Shown: positions 8,086 to 21,251, counted from the stretch's first letter. The stretch is DNA of 64,000 bases from Hydrogenophilales bacterium (GCA_023258975.1 JAHFRD010000002.1:285338-349337), one strand, 5' to 3'. The notes: a model not told the origin generated them from the sequence alone. Numbers and translations: made by a program.

Positions 8086-10074
8086 ATGGCAACACGTAAC
8101 GATCTCGCGAACGCCATCCGCGCCCTGGCGATGGATGCTGTGCAGAAAGCCAATTCCGGCCACCCCGGCGCGCCCATGGGTATGGCGGAAATTTCGGAAG
8201 TGGTGTGGAACCACCACATGCGCCATAACCCGGCCAACCCCAAGTGGCCTGACCGCGACCGCTTCGTGCTGTCCAACGGCCACGGCTCCATGCTGATCTA
8301 CGCCCTGCTGCACCTGACCGGCTACGACGTCAGCATCGACGACATCAAGAGCTTCCGCCAACTGCACTCCAGGACTCCGGGCCACCCCGAATACGGCTAC
8401 ACCCCCGGCGTCGAAACCACCACCGGCCCGCTGGGCCAGGGCATCACCAACGCGGTCGGCATGGCGCTGGCCGAGAAGCTGATGGCGCACGAGTTCAACA
8501 AACCCGGCCTCGACATCGTCAACCATCACACTTACGTGTTCATGGGCGACGGCTGCATGATGGAAGGCATTTCGCACGAAGCCTGCGCCCTGGCCGGCAC
8601 CTGGCACCTGAACAAGCTGATCGCCTTCTGGGACGACAACGGCATCTCCATCGACGGCCACACCGACGGCTGGTTCACCGACGACACCCCGAAGCGTTTC
8701 GAGGCCTATGGCTGGAACGTCATCGCCAACGTCAACGGCCATGACGCCGTCGCCGTGGAAGCCGCCGTGCAGAAAGCCAAGCAGTCCGCCGACAAGCCCA
8801 CCCTGATCTGCTGCAAGACCATCATCGGCAAGGGTTCCCCGAACAAGGAAGGCACCCACGACGTGCACGGCGCCGCCCTGGGCAACGCCGAAATCGAGGC
8901 CACCCGCAAGCACATCGGCTGGAACCACGAGCCCTTCGTCATTCCCCAGGACGTGTACGACGGCTGGAATGCCAAGACCAAGGGCGAAGGCCTGGAGAAA
9001 CTCTGGAGCAACAAGTTCGCCGAGTACGCCGCCCAGTTCCCCGAACTGGCCACCGAATTCAACCGCCGCATGAACGGTGAACTGCCCGCCGACTGGGCCG
9101 GCCGCGTGCAAGCCGCGCTGGCCACCACCCTGGAAAAGGCCGAGACCGTCGCCACCCGCAAGGCCAGCCAGCTGGCCATCGAGCGCCTGGTTTCCACCCT
9201 GCCCGAGCGCGTCGGTGGTTCCGCCGACCTGACCGGCTCCAACCTGACCAACTGGCCCGGCTGCCACCCCCTGCACCGCAACCCGGGCGGCAACTACATC
9301 TCCTACGGCGTGCGCGAGTTCGGCATGGCGCACATCATGAACGGCATGGCGCTGCATGGCGGCCTGTTCCCGTTCGGCGGCACTTTCCTGATGTTCTCGG
9401 AATACATGCGCAATGCGCTGCGCATGTCCGCGCTGATGAAGCAGCGCGTGGTCTATGTGTTCACCCACGACTCCATTGGTCTGGGCGAGGATGGCCCGAC
9501 CCACCAGCCGGTCGAGCAGACCGCCACCCTGCGCATGATTCCGAACATGACCGTCTGGCGCCCCTGCGACACCACCGAGACCCTGGTCGCCTGGGCGGCC
9601 AGCGTCGAGAAGCTGGACGGCCCGTCCTGCCACATCCTGTCGCGCCAGAACCTGCCCTTCGTCAAGCGCAGCGATGCCCAGATCGCCGACATCCGCAAGG
9701 GTGGCTATGTGATCTCCGATTGCGAAGGCAAGCCTGCGGTCGTGTTGATCGCCACCGGTTCCGAAGTGGAACTGGCGATGAAGGCGCAGGAAGCCCTGAA
9801 GGCCGAGGGCATCGCCGCCCGCGTGGTGTCCATGCCCTCCACCAACGTGTTCGACAAGCAGGACAAGGCCTACAAGGACAGCGTGCTGCTGCCCACCGTG
9901 CACAAGGTCGCCATCGAAGCCGGCGTCACCGACGGCTGGTGGAAGTACGTCGGCCTGCGCGGTGCCGTGATCGGCCTCGACCGCTTCGGCGAATCCGCCC
10001 CCGCCCCGCTGCTGTTCAAGGAGTTCGGCTTCACCGTCGAGAACGTGGTCGCCAAGGTCAAGGGCATTCTGTAA
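8086..10074 (+). CDS. tkt: Transketolase
   Basis: 662 residues, full length for a bacterial transketolase. N-terminal thiamine-diphosphate domain with [10 protein letters not shown], the catalytic-histidine region [17 protein letters not shown], and the diphosphate/Mg motif [20 protein letters not shown]. The middle pyrimidine-binding domain has [22 protein letters not shown], and a C-terminal domain follows. It moves two-carbon units between ketose and aldose phosphates in the pentose phosphate pathway (and in a Calvin cycle if present; no RuBisCO or phosphoribulokinase is seen here). First gene of a co-directional run of carbon genes. Confidence 0.98.
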   Translation: MATRNDLANAIRALAMDAVQKANSGHPGAPMGMAEISEVVWNHHMRHNPANPKWPDRDRFVLSNGHGSMLIYALLHLTGYDVSIDDIKSFRQLHSRTPGHPEYGYTPGVETTTGPLGQGITNAVGMALAEKLMAHEFNKPGLDIVNHHTYVFMGDGCMMEGISHEACALAGTWHLNKLIAFWDDNGISIDGHTDGWFTDDTPKRFEAYGWNVIANVNGHDAVAVEAAVQKAKQSADKPTLICCKTIIGKGSPNKEGTHDVHGAALGNAEIEATRKHIGWNHEPFVIPQDVYDGWNAKTKGEGLEKLWSNKFAEYAAQFPELATEFNRRMNGELPADWAGRVQAALATTLEKAETVATRKASQLAIERLVSTLPERVGGSADLTGSNLTNWPGCHPLHRNPGGNYISYGVREFGMAHIMNGMALHGGLFPFGGTFLMFSEYMRNALRMSALMKQRVVYVFTHDSIGLGEDGPTHQPVEQTATLRMIPNMTVWRPCDTTETLVAWAASVEKLDGPSCHILSRQNLPFVKRSDAQIADIRKGGYVISDCEGKPAVVLIATGSEVELAMKAQEALKAEGIAARVVSMPSTNVFDKQDKAYKDSVLLPTVHKVAIEAGVTDGWWKYVGLRGAVIGLDRFGESAPAPLLFKEFGFTVENVVAKVKGIL

Positions 10075-10091
10075 ATACCCACTGAATAGGC

Positions 10092-10128
10092 GGATCGGGG
10101 CGGCCTCGCCACCCGATCCGATGTTTTC
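10092..10128 (+). terminator. Stem-loop with T-rich tail between tkt and gap
   Basis: GGATCGGG (10092-10099) pairs with CCCGATCC (10112-10119), followed by GATGTTTTCTT. It could be a weak terminator or an mRNA-stabilising element separating tkt from gap. Confidence 0.5.
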
Positions 10129-10143
10129 TTATCAAGGAGATAA

Positions 10144-11145
<1,002 letters not shown>

Positions 11146-11157
11146 GGCAGCGAGTGG

Positions 11158-11195
11158 CGAGTTGCGAGTGGCAAATGTCAGCCACTTGCGATTCG
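11158..11195 (+). repeat. Intergenic imperfect stem-loop between gap and pgk
   Basis: Arms of 15 bases, CGAGTTGCGAGTGGC (11158-11172) and GCCACTTGCGATTCG (11181-11195), with an 8-base loop. No T-tract follows, so it is more likely a processing or stabilising element than a terminator. Confidence 0.5.
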
Positions 11196-11264
11196 CCCCC
11201 CCCCGTGAGCCGTAAGGCCTGAGTCGACTCAGCCCTTACCACTTACTTATCCAGGAGCACCGAT

Positions 11265-12449
11265 ATGGCCAAATTCCTCCGCATGACCGACCTCGACCTC
11301 AAGGGCAAGCGCGTCTTCATTCGCGCCGATCTGAACGTGCCCGTCAAGGACGGCAAGGTCACTTCCGACGCCCGCATCACTGCGTCCATGCCCACCATCG
11401 AACACGCCCTCAAGGCCGGCGCCAAGGTCATGGTCACTTCCCACCTGGGTCGCCCCACCGAGGGCGAATGGGCTCCCGAGGTGTCCCTGCAACCCGTGGC
11501 CGACGTCATGGCCGCCAAGCTGGGCAAGCCGGTGCGCCTGATCAAGGATTGGGTCGATGGCGGTTTTGATGTCGCCGAGGGCGAAGTCGTGCTGCTGGAG
11601 AACTGCCGCGTCAACAAGGGCGAGAAGAAGAACGTCGAGGAAACCGCGAAGAAATACGCTGCCCTGTGCGACGTCTTCGTCATGGACGCCTTCGGCACCG
11701 CGCACCGCGCCCAGGCCTCCACCTACGGCATCGCCGAATTCGCGCCCACCGCCTGCGCCGGCATCCTGGTGAGCCAGGAACTGGAAGCCCTGGACAAGGC
11801 CCTGGCCAACCCGGCCCGCCCCATGGTCGCCATCGTCGGCGGCTCCAAGGTCTCCACCAAGCTGACCGTGCTGGAAGCCCTGTCCGAGAAGTGCGAGCAA
11901 CTGGTGGTCGGCGGCGGTATCGCCAACACCTTCCTCAAGGCTACCGGCAAGAACGTCGGCAAGTCCCTCTGTGAAGCCGACCTGGTGCCCACCGCCCAGG
12001 CACTGATTACCAAAATGACCGCGCGTGGCGCCACCATCCCCATCGCCGTGGACGTGGTCTGCGGCAAGCAGTTCGACGCCAACGAGCCCGCAGTGCTGAA
12101 AGACGCCGGCGACGTGGCCGACGACGACATGATTTTCGACATTGGCCCGAAATCCGCCCAGGAACTCGTCGACATCATCCTGTCGGCCGGCACCGTGGTC
12201 TGGAACGGCCCCGTGGGCGTGTTTGAATTCGACCAGTTCGGCGAAGGCACCCAGGCCATCGCCACGGCCATCGCCAACACCAAGGCGTTTACGCTTGCCG
12301 GCGGCGGCGACACCATCGCCGCCATCCAGAAGTACGACATCTACGACAAGGTGTCCTACATCTCCACCGCCGGCGGCGCGTTCCTGGAGTACCTGGAAGG
12401 CAAGGTTCTGCCCGCCGTGGACATCCTGGAAAAGCGGGCGGCCGGCTGA
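11265..12449 (+). CDS. pgk: Phosphoglycerate kinase
   Basis: 394 residues. N-terminal substrate-binding features [23 protein letters not shown] and [13 protein letters not shown]. Nucleotide domain with [30 protein letters not shown] and [12 protein letters not shown]. It transfers the acyl phosphate of 1,3-bisphosphoglycerate to ADP (reversible). ATG preceded by CAGGAGCACC. Cytoplasmic monomer; directly downstream of gap as usual in betaproteobacteria. Confidence 0.98.
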   Translation: MAKFLRMTDLDLKGKRVFIRADLNVPVKDGKVTSDARITASMPTIEHALKAGAKVMVTSHLGRPTEGEWAPEVSLQPVADVMAAKLGKPVRLIKDWVDGGFDVAEGEVVLLENCRVNKGEKKNVEETAKKYAALCDVFVMDAFGTAHRAQASTYGIAEFAPTACAGILVSQELEALDKALANPARPMVAIVGGSKVSTKLTVLEALSEKCEQLVVGGGIANTFLKATGKNVGKSLCEADLVPTAQALITKMTARGATIPIAVDVVCGKQFDANEPAVLKDAGDVADDDMIFDIGPKSAQELVDIILSAGTVVWNGPVGVFEFDQFGEGTQAIATAIANTKAFTLAGGGDTIAAIQKYDIYDKVSYISTAGGAFLEYLEGKVLPAVDILEKRAAG

Positions 12450-12453
12450 TCTT

Positions 12454-12519
12454 GTAGGAGCGGGCTTGCCCGCGAATGACGCCTTGAGAAGGGTGAATCG
12501 CGGGCAAGCCCGCTCCTAC
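12454..12519. repeat. REP-like palindromic repeat (GTAGGAGCGGG type)
   Basis: Two inverted copies of GTAGGAGCGGGCTTGCCCGC at the outer ends, separated by about 18 bases. The same element occurs upstream of the trx gene, beside the PerM-like gene and after the DUF3108 gene. It strongly resembles REP elements known in Pseudomonas. It lies between pgk and pyk, very close to the pyk start. Confidence 0.85.
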
Positions 12520-12535
12520 GACTTCTGGATAAATC

Positions 12536-13969
12536 ATGCTACGTAGAACCAAAATCGTCGCCACCCTCGGCCCCGCCTGTTCCGATCCCAAGGTTCTGGA
12601 CAAGATGCTGGAAGCCGGGGTGGATGTCGTCCGTCTCAATTTTTCCCACGGCAGTGCAGAGGAACATCAGCAGCGTTGCGAACTGGTGCGTTCGTTGGCC
12701 AAGACGCGCGGCCGCGCGGTCGGCGTGCTGGTCGACCTGCAAGGTCCGAAGATCCGCATCGGCCGGTTCCAGGACGGCAAGATTTCCCTGAGCCCCGGCG
12801 ACCCCTTCATCTTCGACGCCACCTGCAAGATGGGCGACCAGACTCGGGTCGGTCTCGACTACCCGGAACTGGTGCGCGACGTCGCCCGTGGCGCCACCCT
12901 GCTGCTGGACGACGGCCGCATCGAGATGTGGGTGGAAGAGGTCAAGGGTGACGAGGTGTTCTGCAAGGTCGTGCAGGGTGGCGTGCTGTCCAACAACAAG
13001 GGCATCAACCGCAAGGGTGGCGGCCTCTCCGCCGCCGCGCTGACCGAGAAGGACATCGAGGATATCAAGACCGCCGCCGCGATCAAGGCGGACTACCTCG
13101 CCGTCTCCTTTCCGCGCTCCGCCGCCGACATCCAGCAGGCGCGAGAGATTCTGCGCGCCGCCGGCGGCCGCGCCTGGATCGTCGCCAAGATCGAACGCGC
13201 CGAGGCCATCGAGGCGCTCGACGAAATCCTCAATGCTTCCGACGCCATCATGGTGGCGCGCGGCGACCTGGGTGTGGAAGTCGGCGACGCCGCCGTGCCC
13301 GCCCTGCAAAAACGCATGACCCGCATGGCGCGGGAAAAGAACAAGGTCGTCATCACCGCCACGCAGATGATGGAGTCCATGATCGAGAGTCCGATTCCCA
13401 CCCGCGCCGAAGTCTCCGACGTCGCCAACGCGGTGCTGGACGGCACCGACGCGGTGATGCTCTCGGCCGAGACGGCCGCCGGCAAGTACCCGGTGGAAGC
13501 CATTTCCGCCATGCACCGGGTCTGCCTGGAAGCCGAGAAGGAGCAGGAACCCGCGTTCGGCAAGCGCATGCTGGACCACGGTTTCCTGCGAGTGGACGAG
13601 GCCATCGCCATGTCGGCCGCCTTCACCGCGCTCAATCTCAACATCAAGGCGATCGCGGCGATGACCCAGTCCGGTTCCACCGCGCTATGGATGAGCCGGA
13701 TCAGCACCCATGTGCCGATCTACGCCTTGACGCCGGAAGTCGAGACCCGTAGAAAGGTCACCCTCTTCCGCGGCGTCTACCCGGTCAACTTCCGCCCCTC
13801 CAGCAACGAACGCGATCAGTTGCTGGCTGAGGCGGAAGACGAACTCAGAAGGCGCGGCGCGGTTCGCAACGGCGACCTGATTCTGCTCACCATCGGCGAG
13901 CCGATCGGCAAGCCGGGCGGCACCAATACCCTGAAGATCGTTCGCGTCGGCGAACGCAAGAAGGCGTGA
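12536..13969 (+). CDS. pyk: Pyruvate kinase
   Basis: 477 residues. [15 protein letters not shown] at the start, [28 protein letters not shown], active-site loop [10 protein letters not shown] and [16 protein letters not shown]. It transfers phosphate from phosphoenolpyruvate to ADP. Only 16 bases separate the ATG from the end of a REP-like repeat, so the ribosome site is poor (no clear GGAG; TTCTGGATAA). This could limit translation or depend on the upstream stem-loop. The C-terminal part is the usual regulatory domain. Confidence 0.97.
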   Translation: MLRRTKIVATLGPACSDPKVLDKMLEAGVDVVRLNFSHGSAEEHQQRCELVRSLAKTRGRAVGVLVDLQGPKIRIGRFQDGKISLSPGDPFIFDATCKMGDQTRVGLDYPELVRDVARGATLLLDDGRIEMWVEEVKGDEVFCKVVQGGVLSNNKGINRKGGGLSAAALTEKDIEDIKTAAAIKADYLAVSFPRSAADIQQAREILRAAGGRAWIVAKIERAEAIEALDEILNASDAIMVARGDLGVEVGDAAVPALQKRMTRMAREKNKVVITATQMMESMIESPIPTRAEVSDVANAVLDGTDAVMLSAETAAGKYPVEAISAMHRVCLEAEKEQEPAFGKRMLDHGFLRVDEAIAMSAAFTALNLNIKAIAAMTQSGSTALWMSRISTHVPIYALTPEVETRRKVTLFRGVYPVNFRPSSNERDQLLAEAEDELRRRGAVRNGDLILLTIGEPIGKPGGTNTLKIVRVGERKKA

Positions 13970-14015
13970 TCCAAACCCTCAGCCTGATTCAAATCAACCG
14001 AATAGGAGAAACACG

Positions 14016-15083
14016 ATGGCCCTGATTTCCCTGCGTCAACTGCTCGACCACGCCGCCGAACACGGCTACGGCCTGCCGGCCTTCAACGTCAACAACATGG
14101 AACAGGTGCAGGCCATCATGCAGGCCGCCGCCGCCAGCAACAGCCCGGTGATCCTGCAAGGTTCCGCCGGCGCCCGCTCCTACGCCGGCGAGCCGTTCCT
14201 GCGCCACCTGATCCTGGCCGCGATCGAGCAATATCCGCAGATTCCCGTCTGCATGCACCAGGATCACGGCGCCTCCCCCAGCATCTGCTTCCGCTCCATC
14301 CAGTCCGGCTTCAGTTCCGTGATGATGGACGGGTCGCTCGGCACCGACGGCAAGACCCCCTCCACCTATGAGTACAACGTCGACACCACCGCGCACGTGG
14401 CCGAGCTGGCGCATGCCTGCGGCGTCTCCGTGGAAGGTGAACTGGGCTGCCTGGGCTCCCTGGAATCCGGCAAGGCCGGCGAGGAAGACGGCCACGGCGC
14501 CGAGGGTGTGCTGGATCACAGCCAGTTGCTGACCGATCCCGACGAGGCTGCCGATTTCGTTTCCAAGACCAAGGTGGATGCCCTGGCCATCGCCATCGGC
14601 ACCAGCCACGGCGCCTACAAGTTCACCCAGAAGCCCACCGGCAAGGTGCTGCGCATCGACCGCGTCAAGGAAATCCACGCCCGCATCCCCAGCGTGCACC
14701 TGGTCATGCACGGCTCCTCCTCGGTGCCGGAAGACTGGCTCGCCATCATCAACAGCTACGGCGGCGACATGGGCCAGACCTACGGCGTGCCGGTCGAGGA
14801 AATCGTCGAAGGCATCAAGAACGGCGTGCGCAAGGTCAACATCGACACCGACCTGCGCATGGCTTCCACCGGCGCCATCCGCAAGCACCTGGTCGAGAAC
14901 AAGGCCAACTTCGACCCGCGCAAGTTCCTGAAGGAAGCCACCAAGGCCATGAGCGGCATCTGCCAGGCGCGCTACGAAGCCTTCGGCGCCGCCGGCATGG
15001 CCAGCAAGATCACCAAGGTCTACAGCTTGGAAGACATGCAGAAGCGTTACGACAAGGGCGAGCTGGATCCCAAGGTCAAGTAA
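14016..15083 (+). CDS. fba: Fructose-bisphosphate aldolase, class II
   Basis: 355 residues, of the CbbA/Fba class II type. Zinc and active-site elements visible: [20 protein letters not shown], the [13 protein letters not shown] block, [26 protein letters not shown] and [11 protein letters not shown]. It cleaves or forms fructose 1,6-bisphosphate using Zn2+. Good ribosome site (AGGAGAAAC). The gene ends the carbon-metabolism run and is followed by a strong terminator. Confidence 0.97.
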   Translation: MALISLRQLLDHAAEHGYGLPAFNVNNMEQVQAIMQAAAASNSPVILQGSAGARSYAGEPFLRHLILAAIEQYPQIPVCMHQDHGASPSICFRSIQSGFSSVMMDGSLGTDGKTPSTYEYNVDTTAHVAELAHACGVSVEGELGCLGSLESGKAGEEDGHGAEGVLDHSQLLTDPDEAADFVSKTKVDALAIAIGTSHGAYKFTQKPTGKVLRIDRVKEIHARIPSVHLVMHGSSSVPEDWLAIINSYGGDMGQTYGVPVEEIVEGIKNGVRKVNIDTDLRMASTGAIRKHLVENKANFDPRKFLKEATKAMSGICQARYEAFGAAGMASKITKVYSLEDMQKRYDKGELDPKVK

Positions 15084-15110
15084 GACTCCGGTGTTTACCC
15101 GGCATCCTGA

Positions 15111-15135
15111 AAGCGGCCCCTCGTGGCCGCTTTTT
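15111..15135 (+). terminator. Rho-independent terminator after fba
   Basis: AAGCGGCC pairs with GGCCGCTT around a short loop and runs directly into TTTTT. Confidence 0.85.
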
Positions 15136-15164
15136 GCTTGTTTGATCGAGAGCATGCATCGCTC

Positions 15165-15545
15165 ATGAAGATGCTGCGCGCGCATACCCGTGTCCTCCTG
15201 GCGCTGGATGGCCTCGCCCTGGGGCCGGAACTGCTCGCCACCGTGCTGCAGCGCTGCGTGCTCCTGTGCCGGCGTCTGGATATTCTGCTGATCAACCCGC
15301 CGCGCGAGCCCACCACGATGCTCGCCATGTTGCTGCTGCGTCTCGAACACAGTGGTATCGACTATCGCGTGACCAGCGCGCACGGCGAGATGGGCGAGGA
15401 AGCCCTGCGCTATCTGAGCCGCTACCGGGGGATTTCCGCCCTCGCCCTGGCCGATCCCGGGCAACTGAGCGAAGAAGCGAAAACCCTGATTGCGTTGAAA
15501 GGCCACCGCATCGTTTTCCTCTCCGCACCCGAGCAGGTCGGCTGA
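15165..15545 (+). CDS. Small conserved hypothetical protein
   Basis: 126 residues from the ATG at 15165 ([16 protein letters not shown]); an earlier in-frame ATG lies inside the fba terminator and is unlikely. The pattern is alpha/beta: a first strand [11 protein letters not shown], strand LDILLINPP, and a final strand HRIVFLSAP. This resembles a universal-stress-protein or Rossmann-like fold, but no nucleotide-binding GxxGxxxxG motif is visible. No signal peptide or membrane segment. Position between fba and purC gives no functional clue. Function not assigned. Confidence 0.6.
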   Translation: MKMLRAHTRVLLALDGLALGPELLATVLQRCVLLCRRLDILLINPPREPTTMLAMLLLRLEHSGIDYRVTSAHGEMGEEALRYLSRYRGISALALADPGQLSEEAKTLIALKGHRIVFLSAPEQVG

Positions 15546-15606
15546 GACGGGTTCGTCCGCACCTGTAGAATGCCCACTTTTCGGCGGCCCCCACCCGCTT
15601 CACACC

Positions 15607-16488
15607 ATGACCGACGCCCTCTACGAATCGACCATTCACTCCCTGCCGCTGATCCACAAGGGCAAGGTGCGCGACATCTACGCCGTGGATGAAAAGCGCA
15701 TGCTGATCGTCACCACGGATCGCCTCTCCGCCTTCGACGTGGTGATGCCCACGCCGATTCCCGGCAAGGGCCGCGTGCTCACCGCCGTGGCGGATTTCTG
15801 GTTCAACAAACTGGCCGACATCCTGCCCAACCAGCTCACGGGTGACGCGCCGGAGGCGGTGGTGGCGCTCGATGAGCGCCCTCAGGTGGCTGGCCGCGCC
15901 ATCGTCGTGAAGCGGCTCAAGGCGTTGCCGGTGGAAGCCATCGTGCGTGGCTATCTGGTGGGCAGCGGCTGGGCCGATTACCGGAAGAGCGGCAAGGTAT
16001 GCGGCATCCCGCTGCCGTCCGGTCTGCGGCAGGCGGACAAGTTGCCGCAGCCCCTGTTTACCCCCTCAACCAAGGCGGCGGTGGGCGCCCACGACGAGAA
16101 CATCGACTTCGCCCAATGCGCCGAACTGCTGGGTGGCGACCTCGCCGCCCGTGTGCGCGCTGCCGCCATCGCGCTCTATCAGACGGCGGCGGAATATGCC
16201 CTGACGCGCGGCATCATCATCGCCGACACCAAGTTTGAATTCGGCCTCGACGAGAACGGCGCCCTGACCCTGATCGACGAGGTGCTCACGCCGGATTCCT
16301 CACGCTTCTGGCCGCTCGACCAGTATCAGGTCGGCGGCAATCCACCCAGCTTCGACAAACAGTATGTACGCGACTGGTTGACGGCCTCGGGCTGGAACAA
16401 ACAGGCGCCCGGCCCGGAACTGCCACCTGAGGTGGTGGCCCGCACCGCCGAGAAATACGAGGAAGCGCGGCGCCGGCTGATTGATTGA
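15607..16488 (+). CDS. purC: SAICAR synthase
   Basis: 293 residues. Conserved motifs: [84 protein letters not shown] and [16 protein letters not shown]. It joins CAIR and aspartate with ATP in purine synthesis. A -10-like TAGAAT (15566-15571) lies 35 bases before the ATG. In many betaproteobacteria purC is followed by purE-purK; here purEK is about 14 kb away, so the cluster has been split. Confidence 0.97.
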   Translation: MTDALYESTIHSLPLIHKGKVRDIYAVDEKRMLIVTTDRLSAFDVVMPTPIPGKGRVLTAVADFWFNKLADILPNQLTGDAPEAVVALDERPQVAGRAIVVKRLKALPVEAIVRGYLVGSGWADYRKSGKVCGIPLPSGLRQADKLPQPLFTPSTKAAVGAHDENIDFAQCAELLGGDLAARVRAAAIALYQTAAEYALTRGIIIADTKFEFGLDENGALTLIDEVLTPDSSRFWPLDQYQVGGNPPSFDKQYVRDWLTASGWNKQAPGPELPPEVVARTAEKYEEARRRLID

Positions 16489-16502
16489 TGCGCCTCGACC
16501 AC

Positions 16503-16528
16503 GCGTAGGAGGCCCGCGAGCGGGCCTC

Positions 16529-16534
<6 letters not shown>
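16503..16534. repeat. Perfect palindrome between convergent purC and phoR
   Basis: GCGTAGGAGGCCCGC and its inverse with a two-base centre. Related to the GTAGGAG repeats elsewhere. Likely a bidirectional stem-loop; the phoR stop codon TAG (minus strand) falls inside it. Confidence 0.75.
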
Positions 16535-17836
<1,302 letters not shown>

Positions 17837-17874
17837 CAGATCGCGGGAATGGGCAACAGAGGCTGGATTCTACG

Positions 17875-18567
17875 TCAGGCGAGATTGCTGGAAAGACGAT
17901 AACCGGCGCCGCGCACAGTCTGGATCAGACGGTCGTGTTCGGTCGGTTCCAGGGCGGAACGCAGGCGGCGAATATGCACATCGACGGTGCGTTCCTCGAC
18001 GAACACATGGTCGCCCCAGACCTGATCGAGCAATTGCGAGCGGGAATAGACGCGCTCCGAGTGGGTCATGAGGAAGTGCAGCAGGCGGAATTCGGTGGGC
18101 CCCAGATCGAGCGCCTGGTCGCCGCCGTAGACACGATGCGCCAGCGGATCGAGTTTGAGGCCGGCGATCACCACCGTGTCCTCGGTCATCTGCGGCGCGC
18201 GGCGCCGCAGCACGGCCTTGATGCGCGCCATCAATTCACGCGGTGAGAACGGCTTGGTGATGTAGTCGTCGGCGCCGGTTTCCAGGCCCAGCACCTTGTC
18301 GCGTTCATCGCCGCGCGCGGTGAGCATGATGATGGGCACGTCCTTCAGGCGCGGGTCGGCGCGTATCTTGCGCGCCAGTTCGATGCCGGAGGCACCGGGC
18401 AGCATCCAGTCGAGCAGGATCAGGTCGGGCAGGCTCTCGCGCATGCGCGCCGTGGCTTCTTCGGCATCGGCGGCCACGGTTACATCATGGCCGTGATGGC
18501 CCAGATTGAACTTGAGCAGTTCCTGAATGCCGGGTTCGTCTTCGACTACGAGAATGCTGGCGGACAT
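17875..18567 (-). CDS. phoB: Phosphate regulon response regulator
   Basis: 230 residues, OmpR/PhoB type. Receiver domain with acidic pocket EDE (8-10), phosphoacceptor D in LILLDWMLPG, and K in TKPFSPRELMARIKAV. The winged-helix DNA-binding domain (about 130-228) contains LGPTEFRLLHFLMTHSERVYSR and ERTVDVHIRRLRSAL, matching PhoB rather than OmpR. First gene of the phoB-phoR pair. Confidence 0.95.
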   Translation of the reverse strand: MSASILVVEDEPGIQELLKFNLGHHGHDVTVAADAEEATARMRESLPDLILLDWMLPGASGIELARKIRADPRLKDVPIIMLTARGDERDKVLGLETGADDYITKPFSPRELMARIKAVLRRRAPQMTEDTVVIAGLKLDPLAHRVYGGDQALDLGPTEFRLLHFLMTHSERVYSRSQLLDQVWGDHVFVEERTVDVHIRRLRSALEPTEHDRLIQTVRGAGYRLSSNLA

Positions 18568-18624
18568 GCGCGCCTCATTGGAGTGACGGGATGCGCGGCA
18601 TGGTATGACGGTTGCGTGAAGGTT

Positions 18625-19545
18625 TTATGACGGCGCCAGATCCCGTTCCACCGCGCGCGCGGCGGTGAGCCCCTGGGCCATCGCCGTCGGCACCGAGGGT
18701 TGTGGCGTATCGGTGACGTCGCCGGCGGCGTAGATGCCGGGCACGCTGCTGCGCTGCCAGGCATCCACATGGAGATAGCCGCCGCCGGTGAGGGCCGGGC
18801 GAATCCCGGGGTCGAATACTTCCAGCACATCGGTGTTGGGCAGATAGCCATACATCACCAGGAGCCAGTCGAAACCGCGTTCGCGCCCGGGCCACCGCGC
18901 GACCACCTGATCGCCGTCACAGGTGATGCGGGGCATCGGGCAATTCGTGCGCAGGTCGATCTCCCGGCGCAGCAGGCAGGATTCGATGAAAGGCCGCCGC
19001 GCGGACAGTCCCGCGCGCGTGCAGACGACGGCGTGATTGCCACGTTCGGCCAGGAACAGGGCATGATCCAGCGCATTGTCGCCACCGCCGAGAATCAACA
19101 CATTGGCGCCCTGGATATGGTCGCGGATGGCGTGCGACAAGGGGCCGATGATGATCCGCCTGTTGCCGGCGGCCAGTTTCTCCAGTTCGGGCGTGCCGCG
19201 CGGGCGGGTGCCGGTGGCGATGACGACGGCGTTCGCATGCAGCGGCGTATCGAGGCCGGCCAGGGCCAGACTGAAACCCGCAGCCTGCCGGGCCACGCCG
19301 CTTGTTTGTGTACGGTAATGCGTCAACACCGGCAAGGCGCGGTAATGCTCGGCCAGGCGTTGGGTCATGGCTTCGCCGGATTCCCCGGGAAAGCCCAGCA
19401 TCCACAGATTGGGATGGAAATTGCTGCGCTGCGCGCCGCCCAGATGGTCGCCGCGTTCCAGCACCACGGGCGAAAGTCCGAACGACAGGCAGGCGTTGGC
19501 GCAGGACATGCCGGCGGGGCCGGCGCCGAGGATGGCGACGATCAT
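18625..19545 (-). CDS. FAD-dependent NAD(P) oxidoreductase, thioredoxin-reductase-like fold
   Basis: 306 residues. FAD-binding GAGPAGMSCANA near the N-terminus, NAD(P)-binding GGGDNALDHALFLAERG in the middle, and the C-terminal FAD motif GIYAAGDVTDTPQ. The overall plan is that of thioredoxin reductase, but the redox-active CxxC is missing from the NADPH domain, so it is not a thioredoxin reductase. Better candidates are a ferredoxin/flavodoxin-NADP reductase of the TrxR-like class or an uncharacterised reductase. It stands alone, divergent from the methyltransferase gene. Confidence 0.75.
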   Translation of the reverse strand: MIVAILGAGPAGMSCANACLSFGLSPVVLERGDHLGGAQRSNFHPNLWMLGFPGESGEAMTQRLAEHYRALPVLTHYRTQTSGVARQAAGFSLALAGLDTPLHANAVVIATGTRPRGTPELEKLAAGNRRIIIGPLSHAIRDHIQGANVLILGGGDNALDHALFLAERGNHAVVCTRAGLSARRPFIESCLLRREIDLRTNCPMPRITCDGDQVVARWPGRERGFDWLLVMYGYLPNTDVLEVFDPGIRPALTGGGYLHVDAWQRSSVPGIYAAGDVTDTPQPSVPTAMAQGLTAARAVERDLAPS

Positions 19546-19595
19546 GAGGGGATGCGGGATGCCGTTATCATGGCCGCAAAACTAGCACAGCTGAC

Positions 19596-20741
19596 ATGAC
19601 CTCACTACCCATACCCGCTCCCGAAGCCCTGGCCCACAGCGTCCGCCTGGTCGCGCATATCCGTAAACAGATTGAGGCCGGCGGCGGCTGGCTGTCGTTT
19701 TCGCGATACATGGAACTGGCCCTGTACGCGCCCGGCCTCGGCTATTACGCCAGCGGCACCGCCAAGCTGGGGGCCGCCGGAGATTTCATCACCGCGCCGG
19801 AAATGACCCCTTTGTTCGGCCGCGCGCTGGCGCGGCAGATCGCCGCCGTGCTCGCAGAGAGTGGTGGCGACATCGTTGAACTGGGGGCCGGCAGCGGCCG
19901 CCTGGCGCTCGATGTCCTGCTCGAACTGGAACGATTGGGCCACCCGCCGGATCGTTATCTCATCCTGGAAGTCAGTCCCGACCTGCGCGCGCGCCAGCAT
20001 GATCTGCTGCGAAAAGAAGCGGCGCATCTGCTGCCTCGGATGAGCTGGCTGGATACCCTGCCCGATGGGGTGGAGGGCGTGGTGCTGGGCAACGAGGTGC
20101 TCGATGCCTTGCCGGCGCATCTGCTGTATGGCACCGCGTCGGGCGGTTTCGAGCGCGGCGTGGTCTGGAACGAGGGTTTTGCCTGGGAAGATCGTGCCCT
20201 GAGCGCGGGGTCGCTGTTCGAGATGGCGCGAACCCTGCCGGAGGTGGGCGGCTATCTCACGGAAGTCTGCCCGGCCGCGACGGCCCTGATCGGTAGTCTG
20301 GCCGAACGGCTGCGGCGTGGCATGCTTCTGTTCCTCGATTACGGCTTTCCGGCCGCCGAGTTCTATCACCCGCAGCGCCACATGGGTACGCTGCGCGTGC
20401 ACTACCGCCACCACAGCCTGGACGATCCCTTCCATCTGCCCGGCCTGGCGGACATCACCGCGCATGTCGATTTCAGCGCGGTGGCTCAGGCGGGGCGTGA
20501 CGCCGGCCTCGATCTGCTCGGCTATACCAGCCAGGGTAATTTCCTGCTGAATGGCGGGCTGCTGGATTTGCTGGGGGAAATGCGACCGGGAACGCCGGAC
20601 TATCTGCGCGCCGCCGCCGCCGTGCAGAAGCTGGTGCAACCGATGGAGATGGGCGAGTCGTTCAAGGTGATCGCCCTGGGGCGGGGGCTGGAACGCGCGC
20701 CGACTGGATTCAGCCGCGGTGACCGGCGCGGGGCGTTGTAG
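19596..20741 (+). CDS. Class I SAM-dependent methyltransferase, MidA/NDUFAF7 family
   Basis: 381 residues. Family hallmarks: GGWLSFSRYMELALYAPGLGYYASG, DFITAPEMTPLFGRALARQ, the SAM-binding motif IVELGAGSGRLALDVL, LEVSPDLRARQ and VVLGNEVLDALPAHL. The eukaryotic homologue NDUFAF7 dimethylates an arginine of complex I; the bacterial substrate is not settled. The TAG stop lies inside a REP-like repeat. The gene starts 50 bases from a divergent flavoprotein gene. Confidence 0.88.
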   Translation: MTSLPIPAPEALAHSVRLVAHIRKQIEAGGGWLSFSRYMELALYAPGLGYYASGTAKLGAAGDFITAPEMTPLFGRALARQIAAVLAESGGDIVELGAGSGRLALDVLLELERLGHPPDRYLILEVSPDLRARQHDLLRKEAAHLLPRMSWLDTLPDGVEGVVLGNEVLDALPAHLLYGTASGGFERGVVWNEGFAWEDRALSAGSLFEMARTLPEVGGYLTEVCPAATALIGSLAERLRRGMLLFLDYGFPAAEFYHPQRHMGTLRVHYRHHSLDDPFHLPGLADITAHVDFSAVAQAGRDAGLDLLGYTSQGNFLLNGGLLDLLGEMRPGTPDYLRAAAAVQKLVQPMEMGESFKVIALGRGLERAPTGFSRGDRRGAL

Positions 20742-20802
20742 GAGCGGGTTTGCCCGCGAAATATGCGGGAACACGCAGTATCGCCGGCAAGCCCACTCCC
20801 AC
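20738..20802. repeat. REP-like palindromic repeat (GTAGGAGCGGG type)
   Basis: Inverted, slightly decayed pair: GTAGGAGCGGGTTTGCCCGC and GCCGGCAAGCCCACTCCCAC. It sits between the convergent methyltransferase and thioredoxin genes and supplies the stop codon of the former. Confidence 0.8.
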
Positions 20803-20815
20803 CACTCCAATCCAA

Positions 20816-21184
20816 TCAGCCCTTCTCGCCCTCGGTCGCGATCTCCGCATGCACCTGCGCCATGTCCACCTCGCCGGCGCGGGCGATCAGGTCGTCGAGG
20901 CCGCTGGCCTGCAAGGCGCCGGGCTGCGAGTAGATGATGACTTTCTCGCGGAAGATCATCAGGGTGGGGATGGAGCGGATCTGGAAATGGCCGGCGAGCG
21001 CCTGCTCGTCCTGGGTGTTCACTTTGGCGAAAGTGATGTTCGGATATTTTTCCGAGGCTTCGTCGTAGACCGGCGCAAAGCCGCGGCAGGGGCCGCACCA
21101 GGGTGCCCAGAAGTCGATGATGACGAAATCGTTGTTGAGGATGGTTTCCTCGAAGTTCTGCTCGTTCAGTTCCAGTACGGCCAT
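20816..21184 (-). CDS. Thioredoxin family protein
   Basis: 122 residues from the ATG at 21184, preceded by GCGGGGGTT; a TTG two codons earlier is also in frame. Active site FWAPWCGPCRGFAPVYDEAS (CGPC) and cis-proline segment IRSIPTLMIFREKVIIYSQPGAL. No signal peptide, so cytoplasmic. The C-terminal extension (about 20 residues, acidic) is longer than in TrxA, and the FxPV segment differs slightly from canonical thioredoxin, so it may be a specialised thioredoxin. General disulfide reduction is the likely role. Confidence 0.9.
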   Translation of the reverse strand: MAVLELNEQNFEETILNNDFVIIDFWAPWCGPCRGFAPVYDEASEKYPNITFAKVNTQDEQALAGHFQIRSIPTLMIFREKVIIYSQPGALQASGLDDLIARAGEVDMAQVHAEIATEGEKG

Positions 21185-21251
21185 GACCAACCCCCGCTAG
21201 GTAGACAAAAAAAATCCGGCACGCGGCCGGTCAAGCGAATGGTACAGCGGC

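Noticed and set aside
8026..9903. A 625-codon antisense frame over transketolase, and similar long frames over dgc/pde, fba and pgk
   Set aside because: Shadows of real genes: biased composition, no ribosome sites, no recognisable motifs.
18625..19545. Thioredoxin reductase (trxB)
   Set aside because: FAD and NAD(P) motifs are present but the redox CxxC is missing.
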